Shown: positions 1 to 8,916, counted from the stretch's first letter. The stretch: DNA of 64,000 bases from JAICLK01 sp963810525 (GCA_963810525.1 CAWENB010000003.1:620001-684000), one strand, 5' to 3'. Numbers and translations are program-made. Notes: a model not told the origin generated them from the letters alone.

Positions 1-1
1 T

Positions 2-76
2 AATCGTGATCTTGCTCGCACTGCCGGCGCAAAGGGCGGCCGCGTTTCGCGTCGCTCCAAGAAGACGACTGCCTAA
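2..76 (+). CDS. C-terminal fragment of an unidentified basic protein
   Basis: The window opens inside a reading frame that gives 24 residues and stops at TAA (74-76). The tail is very basic (many Arg and Lys) and contains AGAKGGR, which resembles the KGG motif of small stress-induced proteins. A basic ribosomal or nucleoid protein tail would look similar, so the identity is open. It reads toward a good intrinsic terminator at 101-134, so it is probably the last gene of its transcript. Confidence 0.45.
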   Translation, partial: NRDLARTAGAKGGRVSRRSKKTTA

Positions 77-77
77 T

Positions 78-617
78 TTAAAATAGGCTCAGATCTAACG
101 AATCGCCTATGGTTATGGCCATGGGCGATTTTTTATTGCCTTTATGATGGCGGTACGGGCGGCAGAATTTAGAACTTGCCACACGCCAGCGGGTGCGGCA
201 GTTAAAACAGTGGTAGTAAGCTATATCGTCGCATTGTGCGCTTTTAGTGCCGCACGCCGGGCAAATCGATCGCTTATAAATCCAGTCGCGATATGAGTCA
301 AGGCAAACCTGTATGTAGTCTTCGTCGATTGTTATGCCGTATTGCCGGGCAACTTCTTTTGCATACTCCCAAGCATCAATCTCAAGCTGTAGAAGTTCAT
401 AGTCAGTGGCGTATTCGGTGTGGTTGAGCAGGGCGTGGGCAAGCTCATGAATTATGGAAAAGCGCGCGGAATCCAACGACTTCCGAGTAGTATTATAAAA
501 AATTTGAGTAGCTATAGGAGACCAACAAAATGACGCCCCCTTCGTAAAGGTTATGTTCGGGTAGTCTTGGCGGAGTGCGTTAAGCAGTTTTTCCATAGAC
601 TTGTCTTGCAATATCAT
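78..617 (-). CDS. ImmA/IrrE-like metallopeptidase with zinc ribbon
   Basis: A 179-aa protein with a zincin motif HELAH at residues 57-61 and an acidic LEIDAWEYA stretch (about 78-86) that can supply the third zinc ligand, the arrangement of the ImmA/IrrE (COG2856-like) family. Known members cleave or inactivate repressors. A C-terminal zinc ribbon is visible: CPAC (119-122) and CFNC (137-140), followed by a basic tail. There is no signal peptide, so it should act in the cytoplasm. Its start (ATG at 617, or a second ATG at 596) overlaps the end of the upstream ROK gene by up to 38 bp, which implies cotranscription and coupled translation. No repressor target is encoded nearby. Assignment to the metallopeptidase superfamily is firm; the biological role is not. 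Confidence 0.75.
   Translation of the reverse strand: MILQDKSMEKLLNALRQDYPNITFTKGASFCWSPIATQIFYNTTRKSLDSARFSIIHELAHALLNHTEYATDYELLQLEIDAWEYAKEVARQYGITIDEDYIQVCLDSYRDWIYKRSICPACGTKSAQCDDIAYYHCFNCRTRWRVASSKFCRPYRHHKGNKKSPMAITIGDSLDLSLF
101..134 (+). terminator. Rho-independent terminator
   Basis: A perfect 12-bp stem (101-112 with 119-130, one T-G wobble) closes a 6-nt loop and runs into a short T tract (to 134). It lies 24 nt after the stop of the partial plus-strand gene. It also overlaps the last codons of the convergent minus-strand peptidase gene, which has no T tract in its own direction. Confidence 0.75.
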
Positions 618-1395
618 AGCAACCGTATAGCACGGCGAGCGTTGGGCGGGCTGCTTCTTTTATTATCGGCACGGTAAAGAGCGGATTCTGGTACTCATTC
701 AGATTTTCGTGCAAAAAATCTTTGAATTTGTCGTAGTGTCCGCCAACTCCGCCGCCTAAGACAATAACGTCCGGCTGCATCAGAGCAATTAAGTCGATCA
801 ACCCCAAGGCAATATTATGGGCGATGATCTGCCACGTTGCATTATCGTGAATATCGCTCGCGCGTTTTCCGAAACGCTGCACAATGGCGCGGCCCGAGGC
901 AAAATCTTCCCAGGCTTCGAGTTTGCCATTATGCTCGAGGAGCATCTGTCCGCCTTCGCTGTCGGCCATTGCCGGATCGATTCTCTGATTAACGATGAGC
1001 CCGGTCCCAATACCCGTGCTTATCGTCACGTACAGAACTTTCTGGTGCTCCTTCAGGAGCATTGCCTCAGATAAGCCGGCTAGCTTTGCATCGTTTTCTA
1101 CCACTACGGGGCAGTTCACGATAGCTTCTATGTCATTTTTGATTGGAATGCGCTTCCAGGGTAAATTGCCGAACGCAATAGCCTCGCCATTGGTGCGATT
1201 AATCCTGCCCGGTACGGCCACGCCGGCGGCCACAAAATCCTTGACGTCAAGTATCCCCAGTGCCTCGGCCAGTTCTGACAAAAAATCCTCGTAAACCACC
1301 GGCGTGTGAAACTTATGCCGCTGTGCAATAACACCTTCGCTATCGATGCTGGCGACTAACGTCTTAGTCCCCCCAATGTCTACGCCTAAATACAT
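580..1395 (-). CDS. ROK-family sugar kinase (glucokinase-like)
   Basis: A 271-aa ROK protein, predicted to phosphorylate a hexose with ATP in the cytoplasm. The phosphate-1 motif DIGGTKT sits at residues 6-12. The expected catalytic Asp is in VVENDAKLAG, with STGIGTG and LGGGVGG nucleotide and sugar loops following. The cysteine-rich zinc motif of many ROK repressors and kinases is not apparent, and there is no N-terminal DNA-binding domain, so this is a kinase and not a NagC/XylR-type regulator. I chose ATG 1395 because the family begins directly with the GGTKT strand and AGG lies just upstream; the longer frame to 1446 adds a non-conserved leader. It overlaps the following peptidase gene. 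Substrate specificity cannot be read from the sequence. Confidence 0.85.
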   Translation of the reverse strand: MYLGVDIGGTKTLVASIDSEGVIAQRHKFHTPVVYEDFLSELAEALGILDVKDFVAAGVAVPGRINRTNGEAIAFGNLPWKRIPIKNDIEAIVNCPVVVENDAKLAGLSEAMLLKEHQKVLYVTISTGIGTGLIVNQRIDPAMADSEGGQMLLEHNGKLEAWEDFASGRAIVQRFGKRASDIHDNATWQIIAHNIALGLIDLIALMQPDVIVLGGGVGGHYDKFKDFLHENLNEYQNPLFTVPIIKEAARPTLAVLYGCYDIARQVYGKTA

Positions 1396-1456
1396 CTTAC
1401 CTAGTAGTTTAGCACAATCATAGAAGCCCCGGGCAGGCGCTTTCATGCGTCTAGAC

Positions 1457-1485
1457 TGGACTAGCGAAGCTATAAGAAGTATAAT
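1457..1485 (+). promoter_or_regulatory. Sigma70-type promoter of rpsA-infB
   Basis: TGGACT (1457-1462), a 17-nt spacer and a consensus TATAAT (1480-1485) lie about 95 bp before the rpsA start, in the gap between the divergent ROK kinase and rpsA. Confidence 0.7.
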
Positions 1486-1581
1486 AAAGGTAATCTTATA
1501 GGGACTTTATAGAGGATCGCTTAGAAGCGAGTCATCTGAAGTGTCTGTTGGAAATACATTCTGAAGGAGGCATGCACTAAC

Positions 1582-2652
1582 ATGTCAAAAACTACTACTA
1601 ACATAACAATGGACGAACTGTTAGCCGCACACGATGTCAAGCAGCTCCAGGCTGGCGATGTCGTGGAGGGCACTATCACGTCGGTAAAGAAACACGAACT
1701 CTGGCTGGATCTCGGTCCGAACGGGGTCGGTGTCGTCATGCGTCGGGAGATTGGCCATGGCCAGCTGCTCGAAGTCGGGCAGAATATTACGGTCAGCGTG
1801 CTCGATCCGGAGATGGAAGAAGGCTACGCCTTACTCAGTATGAAGCGAGCTGCCAAGGATCGCGGTTGGGATGAGCTGCAGCGCATGTTCGACGAGCAAG
1901 AAATTGTCGAGGTTACGCCGTATGACGCAAACCGCGGTGGTTTGCTCGTGGAACTTGAAGGTATCCGCGGATTCTTGCCGGTTTCCCAACTGGCGGCCGG
2001 GCATTACCCGCGTGTATCCGGTGCTGATAAAGACGAGATACTGCAAAAGCTCAGCCAGCTTACCAACAAATCGCTGCGGGTACGCATTCTTGACGTTAGC
2101 CGCAAAGACAACAAGCTCATTTTCTCGGAGAAAGAAGCGGTCAAGGACGACATGCAGGCTCGCTTTGCCGAGCTGAAGGTCGGCGACGTGGTGGAAGGTG
2201 TGGTAACAGGTGTCATTGATTTCGGGGCTTTCGTAAACGTCGACGGCATCGAAGGACTCATTCACATTTCGGAGATCTCCTGGGAGCGCGTCGAGGACCC
2301 GCGCAAATACGTGAAGGTCGGCGAAACGGTCAAAGCGAAGATCATCGCTATTGATAAAGATCGCCTCTCGCTCAGCCTCAAGCAGATGAGCGAAGACCCG
2401 TGGCTGCAGCAGGTCAAAGCCTTTAACAAGGGTGACGTCGTCGAAGGGAAGATTACCCGCATTACCCCGTTCGGGGCTTTTGTGCAACTCAGCCCGGCGG
2501 TTGAAGCACTTGTGCACGTGTCTGAAATGGGCGATGAAGGCGGCGCTGACCCGGAAAAGATATTCCAGCTTAATGAAAAGAAGCAGTTTAAGGTTTTGGA
2601 TATCGACACCGAAGGCCGCAAGATAGCTTTGAGCCTGAAAGACACCAAGTAA
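1582..2652 (+). CDS. rpsA: 30S ribosomal protein S1
   Basis: A 356-aa protein made of four S1/OB-fold RNA-binding repeats at about residues 24-90, 106-185, 199-268 and 282-354. The last two are the most canonical, with GDVVEG...FGAFV...HVSE/HISE signatures. S1 helps the 30S subunit capture mRNAs, especially those with weak Shine-Dalgarno sites. Four repeats is shorter than the six of E. coli and similar to Gram-positive and CPR forms. A strong AAGGAGG (1564-1570) precedes ATG 1582 at 11 nt. An earlier ATG at 1572 stops after two codons. It is followed by infB after 77 bp, probably as one operon. A working S1 could matter for the SD-less leaders of the giant genes in this window (inference). 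Confidence 0.93.
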   Translation: MSKTTTNITMDELLAAHDVKQLQAGDVVEGTITSVKKHELWLDLGPNGVGVVMRREIGHGQLLEVGQNITVSVLDPEMEEGYALLSMKRAAKDRGWDELQRMFDEQEIVEVTPYDANRGGLLVELEGIRGFLPVSQLAAGHYPRVSGADKDEILQKLSQLTNKSLRVRILDVSRKDNKLIFSEKEAVKDDMQARFAELKVGDVVEGVVTGVIDFGAFVNVDGIEGLIHISEISWERVEDPRKYVKVGETVKAKIIAIDKDRLSLSLKQMSEDPWLQQVKAFNKGDVVEGKITRITPFGAFVQLSPAVEALVHVSEMGDEGGADPEKIFQLNEKKQFKVLDIDTEGRKIALSLKDTK

Positions 2653-2729
2653 CTCGCGCCGCCCATCACCGTTTAACAGCAAGAGTTTAATAATCAGGAA
2701 ATTCGCTTTGAAAGGAGCAGCCGACTACC

Positions 2730-4508
2730 ATGAGTAGAACAATCGAAGTTGAAGACGCCATTACGGTCGGTGTTCTGGCTGATAAGCTCATGCTTCCGGT
2801 GACGCGCCTGATTGGTGAGCTCATGAAAAACGGCGTGATGGCAACGGTCAACGAGAGAATTGATTTTGATACGGCACAAATCATTGTCGGCGATCTGGGG
2901 CTTGATGTCGAGCTCGTCAGGCAAGCGCAGTCGGCACCGAGCGGTGTTGCTACGCATGCTGCAAAAAAGAAGGCAAACAATGAACATGGTGAGCCGCGGC
3001 CGCCGGTCGTTGCCGTGATGGGACACGTTGACCACGGCAAAACGAGCCTGCTCGATGCGCTGCGCGGCTCCAACGTGGTTAAGAGCGAAGCTGGCGGTAT
3101 CACGCAACATATATCTGCCTACCAGATTACGCATAACGGTCGAAAGATTGCGTTTCTTGATACGCCCGGTCATGAGGCATTTGCCGCCATACGTGAGCAT
3201 GGCGCGCAGCTGACGGATTTGGTGATTCTCGTTGTTGCTGCGGATGACGGCGTTAAGCCGCAGACTATCGAAGCGATCCGGTTTGCCCGCAGAGCCGGCG
3301 TTAAGATAATCGTCGCAATCAACAAGATAGATAAAGAGGGCGCCGACACCAATCGCATAAAACAGCAGCTTGCAGAGCAGGACTTGCTGGTCGAAGAATG
3401 GGGTGGTGATACGGTTGTCCAAGAAGTTTCAGCGAAAACGAAGCAGGGTACGGATGAGCTGCTCGATATGATCCTGCTCGTCGCGGATGTTGAGGAACTC
3501 CGTGCTGCAGTAGACGTGCCGGCATCAGGACTCATAATCGAAGCTCACATTGAGCATGGGCGCGGTCCGATCGCCCATGCGCTCGTCGAAGAGGGAATCT
3601 TACGGCGAGGTAGCTATGTCGTCGCCGGAGCTACCTATGCACGTATTCGTAATCTTGAATCAACCGATGGAAAATCTATAGAAGAAGCTGGACCATCGAC
3701 TCCAGTTGTCATAACCGGTTTCAAGGCACTACCGGAATTCGGCGATGAATTTACGGTCGTTGATAATGAGCGGCTCGCCCGTCAGCAAGCCGAAGTCGCC
3801 GCGACAACCAAGCGCAGTGGCAACGACCGGCTCGATTTGAATAGTAGCGAGCTGATTCGCATGATTAACCGTAATAACAAACTCCAGGAACTGAATGTCA
3901 TCCTGAAAGCTGACGTTCAAGGTTCACTTGCATCAGTGATGAGCAGCTTGAAAGCACTCGATACCGACGAGGTGGCTGTGCGTGTAGTTGGTTCCGGAGT
4001 CGGTGCCATAAGCGAAAACGATCTACAGCTTGCCCACACTAGCCAGGCGATAGTTTACGGATTTAATGTTGATCTGCCGACGAGCGTCAAACGCCTGGCG
4101 GCAAGAGATAAAGTTCCGGTACGTCTGTATAGAGTAATTTATGAACTTATTGATGATGCCAAAGTCGAGCTTTCGGCTTTGCTCGCGCCGTTAGTGGAAG
4201 AGAAAGAACTTGGCGAGCTACTCATTAAAGCGGTTTTTAAAACGACCAAAACCGAAGTTATTTGCGGCGGCGAGGTGACGAAGGGCAAGCTGACCGTGCC
4301 AGCCGTGGCGCGGATCTTGCGAGGCAAAGACAGGGAAGTAGTGGCTGAAGCGGAGCTCACGAACCTCAAGCGTGGCCCCCAAGACGCCAAAGAAGTGGTC
4401 GAAGGCGAGATGTGCGGCATGAACTTACGCACGACAAGCCGTTTGGACGTTGCAGTCGACGACGTCGTGCATGTTTTCAACCGTGAAACTATAACAAGAC
4501 ATCTTTAA
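2730..4508 (+). CDS. infB: Translation initiation factor IF-2
   Basis: A 592-aa GTPase that brings initiator tRNA to the 30S subunit. An IF2_N-like domain covers about residues 5-60. The G domain carries G1 GHVDHGKT (98-105), G3 DTPGH (144-148) and G4 NKID (198-201). Domains II, III and the C-terminal fMet-tRNA-binding barrel follow to the end. The long, low-complexity N-terminal extension of proteobacterial IF-2 is absent, as is usual in small genomes. AAAGGAG at 2711-2717 supports ATG 2730. It follows rpsA and is followed by a DUF5663-type gene, not the usual rbfA/truB. The frame is intact. Confidence 0.96.
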   Translation: MSRTIEVEDAITVGVLADKLMLPVTRLIGELMKNGVMATVNERIDFDTAQIIVGDLGLDVELVRQAQSAPSGVATHAAKKKANNEHGEPRPPVVAVMGHVDHGKTSLLDALRGSNVVKSEAGGITQHISAYQITHNGRKIAFLDTPGHEAFAAIREHGAQLTDLVILVVAADDGVKPQTIEAIRFARRAGVKIIVAINKIDKEGADTNRIKQQLAEQDLLVEEWGGDTVVQEVSAKTKQGTDELLDMILLVADVEELRAAVDVPASGLIIEAHIEHGRGPIAHALVEEGILRRGSYVVAGATYARIRNLESTDGKSIEEAGPSTPVVITGFKALPEFGDEFTVVDNERLARQQAEVAATTKRSGNDRLDLNSSELIRMINRNNKLQELNVILKADVQGSLASVMSSLKALDTDEVAVRVVGSGVGAISENDLQLAHTSQAIVYGFNVDLPTSVKRLAARDKVPVRLYRVIYELIDDAKVELSALLAPLVEEKELGELLIKAVFKTTKTEVICGGEVTKGKLTVPAVARILRGKDREVVAEAELTNLKRGPQDAKEVVEGEMCGMNLRTTSRLDVAVDDVVHVFNRETITRHL

Positions 4509-4533
4509 GTGGACTGCGTGATAGTGATACAAT
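4505..4533 (+). promoter_or_regulatory. Possible promoter of the DUF5663-type gene
   Basis: TACAAT (4528-4533) is a good -10 hexamer 41 bp before ATG 4575. The -35 position (TTAAGT, 4505-4510, 17-nt spacer) is poor and overlaps the infB stop, so this is tentative. Confidence 0.35.
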
Positions 4534-4574
4534 AGGGGTAAACTACGTAAAAGTAAGTTAAGGACGAACATTAC

Positions 4575-4982
4575 ATGATTAGGCTAGACGACAACTTACT
4601 CCAAGAACTAGGGCTCGGTACATTACCGCCTGAAGAAAAAGACAAGTTCCTGAAGCATATTTACGAGACACTTGAAATGCGTGTCGGTACTAGACTCGCA
4701 GAACGGATGACCGACCAACAACTTGACGAATTCGAAACGTTTATTGACCAGAAAGATGATGCCGGTGCATTCCACTGGCTCGAAACCAACTTCCCGAACT
4801 ATAAGGAAGTCGTTGCTGAAGAGTTTGAAAAGCTTAAGGCAGAAATTAAGGCAGTAGCCCCAGATATTCTCGCCAGTAGTGCTGGCCAGAATGCCGCACA
4901 AGGCGGCGTGGCCGGTACTCAGCCACCATCATCGGCCAGCCCGCCTTCACAGCATTATCCTACCCAGCCGCCACAGGCGTAG
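4575..4982 (+). CDS. DUF5663-like small acidic protein
   Basis: A 135-aa acidic helical protein. Residues 1-100 match the pattern I associate with DUF5663, a family common in CPR genomes: a start like LDDNLLQELGLGTLPPEEK, a central MRVGTRLAERMTDQQLDEFE helix and a terminal Glu/Lys-rich helix. The last 35 residues are Pro/Ser/Gln-rich and look disordered. There is no signal peptide or membrane segment. The function of the family is unknown to me. Its place directly after infB and convergent with fmt suggests only a link to translation-related expression, not a role. A separate -10 hexamer lies upstream. Confidence 0.7.
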   Translation: MIRLDDNLLQELGLGTLPPEEKDKFLKHIYETLEMRVGTRLAERMTDQQLDEFETFIDQKDDAGAFHWLETNFPNYKEVVAEEFEKLKAEIKAVAPDILASSAGQNAAQGGVAGTQPPSSASPPSQHYPTQPPQA

Positions 4983-4986
4983 TAGC

Positions 4987-5934
4987 TCATAACCGTAAGG
5001 TTTGCCCGTAGCCGGCTATGAACGCCTGTGCTGTCATTTCCGGCTTACCGGCCGGTTTGAGCCGGTCGATGACTATCGAGTCTTGCCCGCATGCTACGTG
5101 CAGCTCACCGAGGTCCTTTACTAAATCGATATTCCCCGGCTTTTTGTTATTATTTTTAACCTGTAAAACATGCGCCTTAGTGATAATGACTTCCTTGCCG
5201 ACGATGGTCGTACGACTCTTCGGCCAGCCGTCAAAGGCTCTGATTTCGCGCTCAAGCTGCACAGCTGGTTTGTGCCAATCAATTGAGCCATCGGCTTTAT
5301 CTATCAGCCGGTCATATGTTGCACTTGCGTTATCCTGGGGGAGTGCGGCAATTTTATCGTCTAGAATACCGGGCAGTAGGTCGATTATCATAGCCTGGCC
5401 GATATCCAGCAGCTTATCAGCGAGCTCTTGCTTGGTCTCGGTTCCGTTTAGTGTAAGTTCGGACTGTCCGAATATTGGCCCGGCATCCATGGCGCTCGCG
5501 AGTTGCATAATCGATACGCCCGTCTTTTGATCGCCTTGTAGAATACTGCTTTCGATCGGCGTTGGCCCGCGATGCCGTGGTAACAGAGAAGGGTGAATAT
5601 TAATAATGCCATGAGGAAACATCGCAAAGATATCTTGCGGCACCATTTTGCCGTACGCCACCAGAATTCCGACGCTAGCGCCGAAGCCGGCTATCTGCGC
5701 TTTGATGTCACGCAGCTTTTCAGGGAGCATCAAGGGGATATTATGTGACTTTGCGATATCTGCTATTTCGAGCTCCCTGGCTTGCCGTGAATTCGCAGCG
5801 GTGAAGTTTGAGACGACTGCCGTCACATCGTAGCCGTTTTTTATGAGTGAGCGAAGCGTGGGCGCGGTAGTACTGATGCCGGTCGCTAAACGCTCATTGC
5901 CAAAGAATACTATTTTCGCGGATGTCTTTGTCAT
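4987..5934 (-). CDS. fmt: Methionyl-tRNA formyltransferase
   Basis: A 315-aa enzyme that formylates initiator Met-tRNA with 10-formyl-THF. The N-terminal Rossmann formyltransferase domain begins with KIVFFGNERLATG. The signature HPSLLPRHRG (114-123) contains the catalytic-site His and loop and is preceded by the expected Asn (INIH). The C-terminal OB-fold tRNA-binding domain starts around residue 205. The start at ATG 5934 overlaps the end of def by 41 bp, so def and fmt are translationally coupled, the classic pairing of formylation and deformylation. It ends 4 bp from the end of the convergent DUF5663-like gene. Confidence 0.94.
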   Translation of the reverse strand: MTKTSAKIVFFGNERLATGISTTAPTLRSLIKNGYDVTAVVSNFTAANSRQARELEIADIAKSHNIPLMLPEKLRDIKAQIAGFGASVGILVAYGKMVPQDIFAMFPHGIINIHPSLLPRHRGPTPIESSILQGDQKTGVSIMQLASAMDAGPIFGQSELTLNGTETKQELADKLLDIGQAMIIDLLPGILDDKIAALPQDNASATYDRLIDKADGSIDWHKPAVQLEREIRAFDGWPKSRTTIVGKEVIITKAHVLQVKNNNKKPGNIDLVKDLGELHVACGQDSIVIDRLKPAGKPEMTAQAFIAGYGQTLRL

Positions 5935-6469
5935 AGTTTAATAGTTCTAATTTTCCATCCGGCATGAGCCTAAAAAATGCGTCTTTGTTGTTTTTAATGT
6001 GATCGATAAAGAGCTTACCATGCAGGTGATCAATCTCGTGCTGGAAAATCCGAGCCAAAAATCCTTCGGCCGTAACTCTAAACTCCCTGCCGGATAAATC
6101 AAGCGCTTTTACGCGGACTTTGCTATATCGTCCGACTTTGCCGTAAATATCGGGAACGCTCAAGCAACCTTCGAAATCTTCTTCGACTATTCCTTCGTAC
6201 TTGGTAATGGCGGGGTTAATGAAAACGGTGAAACTGTGATCTTCTTTGTTGTCGAAATTATTACGAACGACAATTATTTTATACATTTTATCGATTTGCG
6301 GTGCTGCTAACGCAACCCCGACTTCGTGGTCGCGGCTTTGGTCCCAATCAATAGTGGCGTGTTGCATGGCGTCGACGATTTTTTTTATTTCATCGGTGAT
6401 CAGCCCTACCTTTTGCGATTGTTCACGCAAATGGGGATTAGGTAGCGTAATGATACTGTCTTTGCTCAT
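5894..6469 (-). CDS. def: Peptide deformylase
   Basis: Removes the N-formyl group from nascent proteins; metal-dependent, cytoplasmic. All three deformylase motifs are present: GVALAAPQ (motif 1), EGCLSVP (motif 2, Cys ligand) and HEIDH (motif 3, His ligands and catalytic Glu). I favour ATG 6469 (191 aa), which gives a family-like N-terminus (MSKDSIITLPNPHLR). A longer start at 6490 adds seven residues. Neither has a Shine-Dalgarno; a TATACT on the minus strand (6484-6479) lies 9 nt before ATG 6469, so a near-leaderless transcript is possible. The gene sits between priA and fmt, overlapping fmt. Confidence 0.93.
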   Translation of the reverse strand: MSKDSIITLPNPHLREQSQKVGLITDEIKKIVDAMQHATIDWDQSRDHEVGVALAAPQIDKMYKIIVVRNNFDNKEDHSFTVFINPAITKYEGIVEEDFEGCLSVPDIYGKVGRYSKVRVKALDLSGREFRVTAEGFLARIFQHEIDHLHGKLFIDHIKNNKDAFFRLMPDGKLELLNYDKDIRENSILWQ

Positions 6470-6504
6470 TTGGTTTAGAGTATAGCGCATTTTCGTATCT
6501 GTTA

Positions 6505-8445
6505 CTAGAGGAGGTTCAAGGGGTCGATGTCGTACGCCCAGCCGCTCGGCAGCATAGCAATAATTTTGAGCAACTCTTTACGATCCTTGGACTTGACGAC
6601 GAGTTGCCATTGGTGCTGATTGCCAACCTGCTCCCGGAATGATGGCAGAGGCCCGTCAATAGCAATGTGCAGTTTCGCTGCCGCTATTTTTTTGATGAGC
6701 GTTATGGCAGTGCGCTCAGCGCTTGCAGGTGAGACCCGGCGACAGGTGAGTTTTAGTAAAAAGCAGAACGGAGGAAACAAGTACTTTTTCCGCTGCATAA
6801 GCTCATTTTCGTAGTATGCTTCCCAATTGCTTTTGGCGGCGGCCACTATGACCGGATCATCAGGATTATAGGTTTGTATAATGGCTGAATTTTCGTCAGT
6901 GTGACCGCGGCCTACTCGTCCAATCACTTGTCTCAGCAATTGATAGGTGCGCTCTTGGGCGGTAAAATCCGGAAAGCATAGGCCGGTGTCGGCGATCACT
7001 ACTCCGACCGTACTCAGTTTAGGTAAGTCTAGCCCTTTCGCTAGTACTTGAGTGCCTATTAGAATGTCGACGTCGCCGGCCTTTACTGCCGCGTAGTGCT
7101 GCTCAAGTCGCTCTGCTTTGGTATTGTCCGAATCAAAGCGTTTAATGCGCGCGTGAGGAAAAATCGTAGTAATTTCATCTACAATCGCCTTAGTACCGAC
7201 ACTTTTTAGAATTATGTCCGGGTTTTGACAAACCGGGCAAAAGCTAAGGACCTGTTCTTTAAATCCGCAAGTATGGCAACGTAGCAAATAGCTGTCGCTA
7301 TGGTACGTTAATGGCAAATTGCAGTGAGGGCACAAAGCCTGCCAGCCACACTTGCCACATAATATGGATCGAGCCGTACCACGCCTATTAAGAAAGAGCA
7401 GAGATTGCTCATGTGTCAGTAAGGACTTCTCGATAGCTGCTAGAAGTTGATCGGACACATGGCGGCTTCTGGTAAATTGCCTCCGGTCTTTTAGGTCAAC
7501 AATTTCAATAATTGGTTTTTGTAAATTTGTCCGTCTGGCCTGCTCCCGCATCCGTAAGATTGGTCGATTTTTTTGTTGTATGAGATAGTAATCTGCTACT
7601 GAGGGGGTGCCGGATCCTAGCAGGAATACCGCTTTATTGATGGCTGCCAATTTTCCGGCCACATTCACCGTTTGATAGCGGGGAAGCTGCTCTTGTTTGT
7701 AGGATGGCTCGTGTGATTCGTCAAGTACTATCAACCCAATGTTTGACAACGGGCTAAAAAGCGCAGAACGCGGACCGATGACGATCAAAGGCCTTTCGCT
7801 GCCGGCTATCCGTAACCATGCTAGACCCCGCTCTTTGTTGGTCAGCCGGGAATGGGTGACTACAACGGTTTCTTCGCCAAAAGCTCGTTTGAAGTCATTG
7901 GCTAGCTGCGGAGTTAGACCTATCTCTGGTGTCAAAATCAGCGCGGAACGACCTTGCTGCAATACCTGGCTCGTAAGCTGCATATATACTCGCGTTTTCC
8001 CGCTTCCGGTCTCCCCATGCAATAGATAGGCGCCGGGTGTTTTAATGGCATGTATAACATTTTTTTGTTCACTGGTAAGAGGCTCTAGCTTGTCGACAGG
8101 TCCAGTAATAACGGTATAGTTGTGTTTTTTATGATGACCTAATGACAACGATTCCGGAATTAATTGTTGGGTGGTTATGCCGACTGAACTTGGGTAATAG
8201 CCAAGCAACCATTCAGCTAACTGCCTTGCGGCTTTTGGCAAAATAAGGTCCTTCTGAACAGCATGAATTTGTTTGGTTTTGAAGGCGGGCTTACTGGTCT
8301 CAGCTACTACGAAACCGTTAACGGTTCTGTTTTTCAGCGTAATAGTAACAATCGTACCGTTGGCGATGCGCTCAGGCGAATTGTACGTTAGGGCCTCGCT
8401 GCCTTTAAATGAAGCGTCACTGACGAAAACCTGGTAAAAATACAT
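6505..8445 (-). CDS. priA: Primosomal protein N' (replication restart helicase PriA)
   Basis: A 646-aa superfamily 2 helicase that reloads the replisome at stalled forks. The N-terminal 3'-DNA-binding domain occupies about 1-100. Walker A GETGSGKT is at 144-151 and DESH (Walker B) at 242-245. Eight zinc cysteines form four CxxC-type pairs at about 363/366, 372/375, 390/393 and 403/406, all present. Helicase motifs V and VI (LIGTQVLAKGLDLPKL, QVIGRVGR) are intact. I start at ATG 8445, because the frame upstream would need a TTG at 8478 and adds a non-family leader. A TATACT lies 11 nt upstream of that ATG. It is the first gene of priA-def-fmt and diverges from the winged-helix gene. Confidence 0.93.
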   Translation of the reverse strand: MYFYQVFVSDASFKGSEALTYNSPERIANGTIVTITLKNRTVNGFVVAETSKPAFKTKQIHAVQKDLILPKAARQLAEWLLGYYPSSVGITTQQLIPESLSLGHHKKHNYTVITGPVDKLEPLTSEQKNVIHAIKTPGAYLLHGETGSGKTRVYMQLTSQVLQQGRSALILTPEIGLTPQLANDFKRAFGEETVVVTHSRLTNKERGLAWLRIAGSERPLIVIGPRSALFSPLSNIGLIVLDESHEPSYKQEQLPRYQTVNVAGKLAAINKAVFLLGSGTPSVADYYLIQQKNRPILRMREQARRTNLQKPIIEIVDLKDRRQFTRSRHVSDQLLAAIEKSLLTHEQSLLFLNRRGTARSILCGKCGWQALCPHCNLPLTYHSDSYLLRCHTCGFKEQVLSFCPVCQNPDIILKSVGTKAIVDEITTIFPHARIKRFDSDNTKAERLEQHYAAVKAGDVDILIGTQVLAKGLDLPKLSTVGVVIADTGLCFPDFTAQERTYQLLRQVIGRVGRGHTDENSAIIQTYNPDDPVIVAAAKSNWEAYYENELMQRKKYLFPPFCFLLKLTCRRVSPASAERTAITLIKKIAAAKLHIAIDGPLPSFREQVGNQHQWQLVVKSKDRKELLKIIAMLPSGWAYDIDPLNLL

Positions 8446-8456
8446 AGTATGCTTAT

Positions 8457-8462
8457 AGTATA
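8457..8462 (-). promoter_or_regulatory. -10 element of priA, near-leaderless
   Basis: On the minus strand TATACT (8462-8457) lies 11 nt before the priA ATG, which predicts a 5' leader of only a few nucleotides. No convincing -35 hexamer was seen. Confidence 0.45.
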
Positions 8463-8492
8463 GGTTGGGATTTGGCAATCTACGAAAATAAT

Positions 8493-8521
8493 TTGAAAAA
8501 GACGTAGGTAGAGACTATAAT
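8493..8521 (+). promoter_or_regulatory. Sigma70-type promoter of the winged-helix gene
   Basis: TTGAAA (8493-8498), a 17-nt spacer and consensus TATAAT (8516-8521). It is the best-scoring promoter in the priA/winged-helix divergent gap and 44 bp before ATG 8566. Confidence 0.75.
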
Positions 8522-8565
8522 TTACGTTGTTTCAACTACAATGGGCATACGGGTATTATTTTATT

Positions 8566-8856
8566 ATGTTAGACGTATTCATTACATCTCGGGTTCGGCG
8601 CAAAATTATCGTTATTTATGCCAAATATCCTGATTTTAAAACGCATGTTCGCGGTCTTGCCAAGCTTATCAAAGAAGACGCTGGTAATATTCAACGCGAG
8701 CTAAAACGACTTGAAAAGGTTGGATTTCTGATTTCTGAAAAACAAGGCAACACAAAAATCTACCACACGAACAAGCAGTTCGCTATTTTCAAGGAACTGC
8801 AGAGCATTGTGCTAAAGTCGCAACGCACGACTCAGAAAAAGAACGTGAAATTGTAG
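8566..8856 (+). CDS. Small winged-helix (ArsR-like) DNA-binding protein
   Basis: A 96-aa basic protein with one winged helix-turn-helix: helices around LAKLIKEDAGNIQRELKRLE form the HTH and GFLISEKQGNTKIYHTN forms the beta wing, as in ArsR/MarR-like regulators. There are no metal-binding cysteines and no effector domain, so the ligand and targets are unknown. I chose ATG 8566; the upstream extension would use TTG 8527, which lies at the expected transcription start of a strong promoter. It sits between priA (divergent) and rpsU. Autoregulation of the divergent promoter region is plausible but not shown. Confidence 0.7.
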   Translation: MLDVFITSRVRRKIIVIYAKYPDFKTHVRGLAKLIKEDAGNIQRELKRLEKVGFLISEKQGNTKIYHTNKQFAIFKELQSIVLKSQRTTQKKNVKL

Positions 8857-8880
8857 GGCAGGCGACCGCATGCGAAGTAC

Positions 8881-8909
8881 TTGCAAATTACCCCTCTATA
8901 ACGTACAAT
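8881..8909 (+). promoter_or_regulatory. Promoter of rpsU operon, leaderless
   Basis: TTGCAA (8881-8886), a 17-nt spacer and TACAAT (8904-8909). The rpsU ATG begins 7 nt after the -10 box, so transcription should start at or next to the start codon. There is no Shine-Dalgarno sequence. Confidence 0.6.
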
Positions 8910-8916
8910 TGCTCCG